Source: Augochlora pura (Eukaryota; Arthropoda; Insecta; Hymenoptera; Halictidae). From it: DNA of 64,000 bases. Positions 59,530 through 64,000 of the stretch are shown piece after piece. The stretch covers positions 31,930,001 to 31,994,000 of the forward strand of contig NC_135774.1 in assembly GCF_028453695.1 (NCBI RefSeq). Direction: 5' to 3'. Numbering within the stretch: the first letter of the stretch is position 1; the number at the start of each line of letters is the position of its first letter. The notes under the pieces were generated by a model. It was given only the letters and a program-made list of their open reading frames with translations, searched no databases and had not been told where the DNA came from. The position numbers and the translations under genes were made by a program.

Positions 59530-59990
59530 TCAATATTTTTACTATTAATTTATAATGTTTAATCACTCTACAGAAGATATGTCGGTCGGTATGTGCGCGT
59601 GTTCGGAAGTGCGTGTATTGTCTTCTTACGTGTACATATGTATGTATATAATACCTCGTCAAATTTTACTTACTAGCATTCTATACGTATTTTTCATTTA
59701 CGTTATCTCCATATAAGTACATAATTTCGTCTTGTATCATAATACGAAAGCTTTGATCGTTCGATTCTATTTATTCATGACAAGTCGTACATTCGTATCA
59801 TCGTCCGTACTTATAGTAACTCTAAGTAAAATAGTTTAAGAACATGTATACGATCTAATTTTCTTACTGATATATCCAATATCGACATCTTCACCTCCTT
59901 AACGTGTTACATTTACCTTATTCTTTCTTTTCTTTCCTTTTCTTTTCTCTTGTTATCTTGTCTTTTCACCGTCAATTATTTACATATATA

Positions 59991-59996
59991 AATAAA
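59991..59996 (+). terminator. Polyadenylation signal of the PPxY protein gene
   Basis: AATAAA about 460 bp past the stop at 59529, followed by a T/G-rich stretch (GTCTGTTGTCTCTCTG), as expected downstream of a cleavage site. Confidence 0.55.
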
Positions 59997-60033
59997 TATT
60001 CACAAGTCTGTTGTCTCTCTGAATTGTCGTGTA

Positions 60034-60371
60034 TATACAGGGTGTTCCAAAACTGTTTCGTAATCGGAAAATGAGGAGTTTCTAAAATCATTTGAAGCGA
60101 CTTTTTCTTTCAAAAACATTTTCTCCGCATCTTTGTTTACCAGTTATTAATGAAAAATGTTGACCAATGAGAGACGAGATAAGCTGATGCAAAGTAGCCA
60201 AGCCAATGAAAGAAATTGGGCTTCGTATGCTCGCTGATTCGGCCATCTTTATTGTGAATAACTCGTAAATAAAGCCGCGGATTGTATTTGTGCTAAGGGA
60301 AAAATTACTTGAAATGACCTCAGGAACCCCTCATTTCTCTATTTCGAGTAACTTTTAGGACATCCTGTATA
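60034..60371. mobile_element. MITE-like non-autonomous DNA transposon
   Basis: A 330 bp element (60038-60367) bounded by imperfect terminal inverted repeats: left CAGGGTGTTCCAAAA, right (reversed) CAGGATGTCCTAAAA, 12 of 15 identical. Each side carries TATA (60034-60037 and 60368-60371), a likely duplicated target of TA or TATA. The interior has no useful reading frame. ACAGGGTG-type ends are very common in insect MITEs. It lies between the polyadenylation signal of the upstream gene and Rpn10, ending about 136 bp before the Rpn10 ATG. Confidence 0.8.
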
Positions 60372-60503
60372 TCGATTAATTTCAAATAAAGCAACGTATG
60401 GGAATCGAACCGAACGAAACTGAACATAGGAAAATACGACAACTCCAGACAGAACGGAACGAGACGGACTGAAACAACTCGGTGACTCAAACCTCAAGCC
60501 AAG

Positions 60504-62408
60504 ATGGTACTGGAAAGTACGATAATATGGTAAGCTATTGACATTCCTTTAATTCATTGAAAGTAGAACTGTATTTTATTGCTTTTTATACTATACGTGA
60601 TTCAAAATATAACCATGCTCTACAAGTTCGACAAAATTTTCAAATACTTGTGTATGGACAAATATTTTGGTAGATCGCAAAAATTGAACGTGAGTGACAG
60701 TGCAAAGTTGAAACGAATCATAGAGGACATATAATTTTTTTCACAGTATTGTAGTTATTGAATATTGGGTATGATTCGAAATACTTTGAAATGAAATGTT
60801 TCTCATCGAGAAAACAGAAAGTGGTTGTTTTCCGATGCGAATGTATTTGGTGTAATAAAATCTAGTTAGAGGTTATCCGAACATTAAAAAATAATTCCCA
60901 GTTCAAGTTAGGTTGGAAACTTTGAAACTTTTCAGTGTCGACAACAGCGATTATATGAGAAATGGAGATTTTTTACCAACACGTCTTCAAGCACAACAGG
61001 ATGCTGTTAATTTGGTTTGCCATTCAAAGTCTAGATCTAATCCTGAAAACAATGTTGGTTTAATAACATTAGCCAAGTAAGCAAAGTCATTTCACACATA
61101 CAATCCATGCAAAACACATTGTTATCTGTGATATTAATTTCATACTTTCTTACAGCGTTGAAGTATTAGCAACATTAACCAGTGACATGGGTAGAATTTT
61201 ATCCAAGCTTCACCAAGTTCAGCCAAATGGTAATCTATGTTTGATTACTGGAATAAGGATTGCGCATGTAAGTATGTTTTGCGTTTATTTGATTTTTCCT
61301 TCATTTTTTATTGTGAAAACGATCAGCGTAGAATTAATATTAATTATTCCTTCAATATTATGCAACAGTTAGCATTGAAACATCGTCAAGGTAAAAATCA
61401 TAAAATGCGTATCGTGGCTTTTATTGGTAGTCCGATAGAAATTGATGAAAAGGAACTTGTAAAGTTAGCAAAACGATTGAAGAAAGAAAAGGTGAATGTG
61501 GATGTAATTAGCTTTGGTGAGGAAAGCGTCAACAATGAAGTATTGACAGCCTTTGTTAATACCTTGAATGGGAAGGATGGTACAGGCAGTCACTTGGTCA
61601 CGGTTCCACCTGGGCCACATTTATCTGATGTGTTAATTTCTTCTCCCATAATTCAAGGAGAAGATGGGATGGGTGGTACTGGCATGGGAGGAGCCGCTTA
61701 TGAATTTGGTGTTGATCCAAATGAAGATCCAGAGTTGGCATTGGTTTGTAATTTATTATTTTTGAAATATCTCGAGGGCATAGAACGAAATGCATTTTTC
61801 TAGCAGTCTCTTTGCACAGGCATTACGCGTTTCTATGGAAGAGCAAAGACAACGTCAAGAAGAAGAAGCACGGCGAGCACAAGCGACCGAAGCAGCTGTG
61901 AATAAGCAACCAGAAACTATTAAAGAGGTACCGAATGAAGAAACGATGTTGAAACGTGCGCTTGCTATGTCGCTCGAAGGTGCTGAAGATTCATCCTCAG
62001 CATCTGATAATACTACACCGTCTAGTGGAAATGTGCCAGACTTTGCTCGTATGACAGAAGAAGAGCAAATTGCTTTCGCTATGCAGATGTCCATGCAAGA
62101 TCAACGTATGACAACATCCATGTATATCAGTTACTACAAGTGTTTCTAAAATTTATTTATCGTGTCTTTTGCCCCCTTTTTCTTTTGCAGAAGAACATGA
62201 ATCCTTGAAAGAAGAGGCAATGGAAGTCGAAGAGGACTATGCCGCTGTAATGTCCGATCCAGCTTTTCTGCAATCCGTTTTGGAAAATTTACCGGGCGTT
62301 GATCCTGATTCGGAAGCCGTTCGTCAAGCTGTTGGATCTCTTCAGCAGAACAAGGATAAAGATAAGGAGAAAGAGAAGGAGAAAGATAAAGACAAGGAAA
62401 TGAAATGA
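60504..62408 (+). CDS. Rpn10: 26S proteasome ubiquitin receptor Rpn10 (PSMD4)
   Basis: Six exons: 60504-60529, 60936-61076, 61156-61267, 61369-61743, 61820-62105, 62191-62408; all phases agree and give 385 residues. The VWA domain (about 1-190) starts MVLESTIICVDNSDYMRNGD and includes DAVNLVCHSKSRSNPENNVG, GLITLA and the KMRIVAFIGSPIE strand; it holds the protein between the lid and base of the 19S particle. Three ubiquitin-interacting motifs follow: around 213-232 (DPELALALRVSMEEQ), 258-275 (ETMLKRALAMSLEG) and 296-313 (EEQIAFAMQMSMQDQ). Vertebrate Rpn10 has two UIMs and Drosophila three, so this is the insect form. The end is a Lys/Asp/Glu repeat (KDKDKEKEKEKDKDK). The start ATG has good AAG context. 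A DNA transposon remnant lies just upstream. Confidence 0.98.
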
Positions 62409-62848
62409 AAAATCAGTGCCCCTTGAATATATAACTACATGTTAATCGCTGTTTTGTGAATACATCTATACCAAATATAAGTTTTCGATTTTTCAGGACC
62501 GAATTAACCGTTTTCTGTCCTGTCCTTGTCTTTATTCCAAATCTTGAACCGTCATTTAAGTGATACTGATTATCTTGTTTTTCGTATATGTGTTATGTTA
62601 AGGTTATGTAGCAGAAATAATCTCATCTATCTAAAGGTTCGCTGCATATACAATATATACATAAGCCATATGTGTAGTCATGATGCATGTGTATTTGTGC
62701 ATACGCTTCTCCTTAATACATATATACAATACCCCCACCATCTGTTCACGTTTTCTGTAACGGTTACTCGTAATGGCTTGTTACGGCTACATTTGAACGT
62801 GCTTCGTCGACTATGCGTTGAAAGGAAAAAGAAACGCCAAATTTCAAA
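62409..62848 (+). other. Rpn10 3'UTR and rhotekin promoter region
   Basis: 440 bp between the Rpn10 stop and the rhotekin start. No canonical AATAAA is present; AATATA at 62427 is the nearest variant. The bases just before the rhotekin ATG read TTTCAAAATGGCG, a YY1-like AAATGGCGCC site overlapping the start codon. Confidence 0.5.
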
Positions 62849-63970
62849 ATGGCGCCACGTAGGAAAAGTATCGGAACGATACGTGGTTGTTTTAGAAATA
62901 CTTTGGATAAAGAAAACAATTATCTACGTTCTTTAAGTGATTATCAAGCAAGAGTTAGAAGACGAGATAGCATACGAAACTTTAAAAATATAGCGGTAAA
63001 TCTATTTGTTTACATTTGTTGCATAGCCTACCGTAAGACATTAATTATATCCATTTCTTTTCAATCTGCGAGTCAACAAAGTTTAAATCACAAAATTCAT
63101 AATACAAATGATTAATACTGCGTTTGTATTCGTATAATTATAAGGAAGATAAATAAAATACCATGAATTTATTTATATATTCTATTAAGTCAATACATAA
63201 TAGTAGTCTATTGCCTCCAGGAACATGATTTGGAAAGAAAGATCGATTTGGAAGTGAAAATAAAAGAAGGGTCATCAAGATTGTTAGCTGCTGCGCGGCA
63301 TCCTACACAAAGCTTAGAAGCTGCACGGGCTCTACTCATATCAAGCAAACGAATGTCCATTTACACAACTGAATTACAACATCGTGACACAGATGCCACA
63401 TTGAACACAAGGTAGTAGCATAGTCCTTTGTCTGATCAAGACTAAATAACAGCATCAGCTAATAAATATTATTTGTTGCAGCATTTCAAAAACTAAAGGA
63501 AGATTATCCATTTCGGATCTCAGATTCCCCTTGATGTGGAGAGATTCAGATCATTTTAAAAATCGTGGAGATCACAGGAGATTTGCAGTTTTCTGTCTAG
63601 CTCGTATTGGTACTGAAATTCACGATACAACTTTACTTTATCCTATCGATAGAGAACAGACAGATATTAGTTTTCCTGACGTTTTATTATTGTAAGATAT
63701 TGTTTAATGCTGTGCAGTATAATCTATTGTGTTCTTTACAAGTTGTACACATTTTCATGTACAACATAACTGAAAGAAGTAACGTTGTTTGATTATCAGC
63801 GACAGTGTGCCAGCAGAGTTCGAGCTAACGTTAGAGGTTTATAGCCACATTTTACAAGAAGATCTTAGTACTCCTAGAAGAATCAGAAAAACTATTCATT
63901 CATCAATTTCAAAAACTGTGGGTAGAAAATTGACGTCATCTCTATGCAACGAATACAATGCTACCAAGTC
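62849..63970 (+). CDS. Rtkn: Rhotekin-like Rho effector, 5' part (runs off the right edge)
   Basis: Four exons: 62849-62995, 63221-63411, 63482-63691, 63800-63970, all in phase; the last ends at a GTGAGC donor in phase 2, so the gene continues beyond the window. About 239 residues are visible. Residues 50-110 (DLERKIDLEVKIKEGSSRLL, then ARHPTQSLEAARALL) form the HR1 coiled coil that binds active RhoA in this family. It is followed by the anillin-like homology region: RLSISDLRFPLMWRDSDHFK, DHRRFAVFCLARIGTEIHDT, then FDSVPAEFELTLEVYSHILQ and SSISKTVGRKLTSSLC. The PH domain expected after this lies outside the window. Rhotekin links Rho-GTP to septins and the cytoskeleton. It could be counted as the single insect orthologue of RTKN and RTKN2. 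Start chosen as the first Met in a good context with no in-frame upstream alternative needed. Confidence 0.92.
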
Positions 63971-64000
63971 GTGAGCTACCATTCTTTTTATTGCACAGTG

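Noticed and set aside
1..64000. tRNA, rRNA, CRISPR arrays, bacterial operons, viral or retroelement genes
   Set aside because: Looked for on both strands by eye; no cloverleaf-type B-box sets, no regular spaced repeats, no polymerase, integrase or transposase motifs seen.

Overview
The window is a piece of nuclear DNA from an insect, most likely a hymenopteran (bee, wasp or ant). The evidence is seven recognisable intron-bearing genes, GT-AG (once GC-AG) splice sites with many introns of 75-100 bp, AATAAA polyadenylation signals, abundant microsatellites, a LAMMER kinase gene of insect Doa type, and a 330 bp MITE-like element. There are no bacterial operons, no viral genes and no transposase reading frames. 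The placement in Hymenoptera is an inference from overall character, not from a diagnostic marker. All exon structures below were built by hand from reading frame, splice consensus, phase and family similarity.

Left part (1-8.1 kb): FBXO9, an SCF ubiquitin ligase F-box protein, on the + strand (1412-3319) faces tail to tail with PAQR4, a seven-helix PAQR membrane protein, on the - strand (7722-4750). PAQR4 has two notable points: a GC-AG intron and a C-terminus ending in HDEL.

Centre (about 13.3-38.6 kb, + strand): one large gene, Doa, a LAMMER/CLK kinase that phosphorylates SR splicing factors. A short form starts in a small RS-rich exon at 13320 and uses a second RS-rich exon at 23901. A long form starts in a 1.1 kb exon at 30760. 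Both join a shared exon at 34004 and then eight kinase exons. One further alternative first exon (26278) and one RS-rich cassette exon (32725) are possible. The start regions contain GAGA-rich tracts.

Men, NADP-dependent malic enzyme, lies on the - strand from 50161 to 40426 and ends tail to tail with Doa. An upstream exon encodes a basic, Ser/Arg-rich leader that looks like a mitochondrial presequence, while an internal Met would give a normal 573-residue cytosolic enzyme. Two of its introns (75 and 96 bp) are multiples of three and contain no stop in frame.

Right part (58-64 kb, + strand): an unnamed two-helix membrane protein with a cytosolic PPxY motif, a MITE, the proteasome ubiquitin receptor Rpn10 with three UIMs, and the 5' part of a rhotekin gene that runs off the right edge. 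The 50.2-58.1 kb stretch holds no gene I can support.

I found no unknown multi-gene system. The best leads are the PAQR4 HDEL tail, the possible dual targeting of malic enzyme, its stopless introns, the alternative Doa N-termini, and the unnamed PPxY membrane protein.
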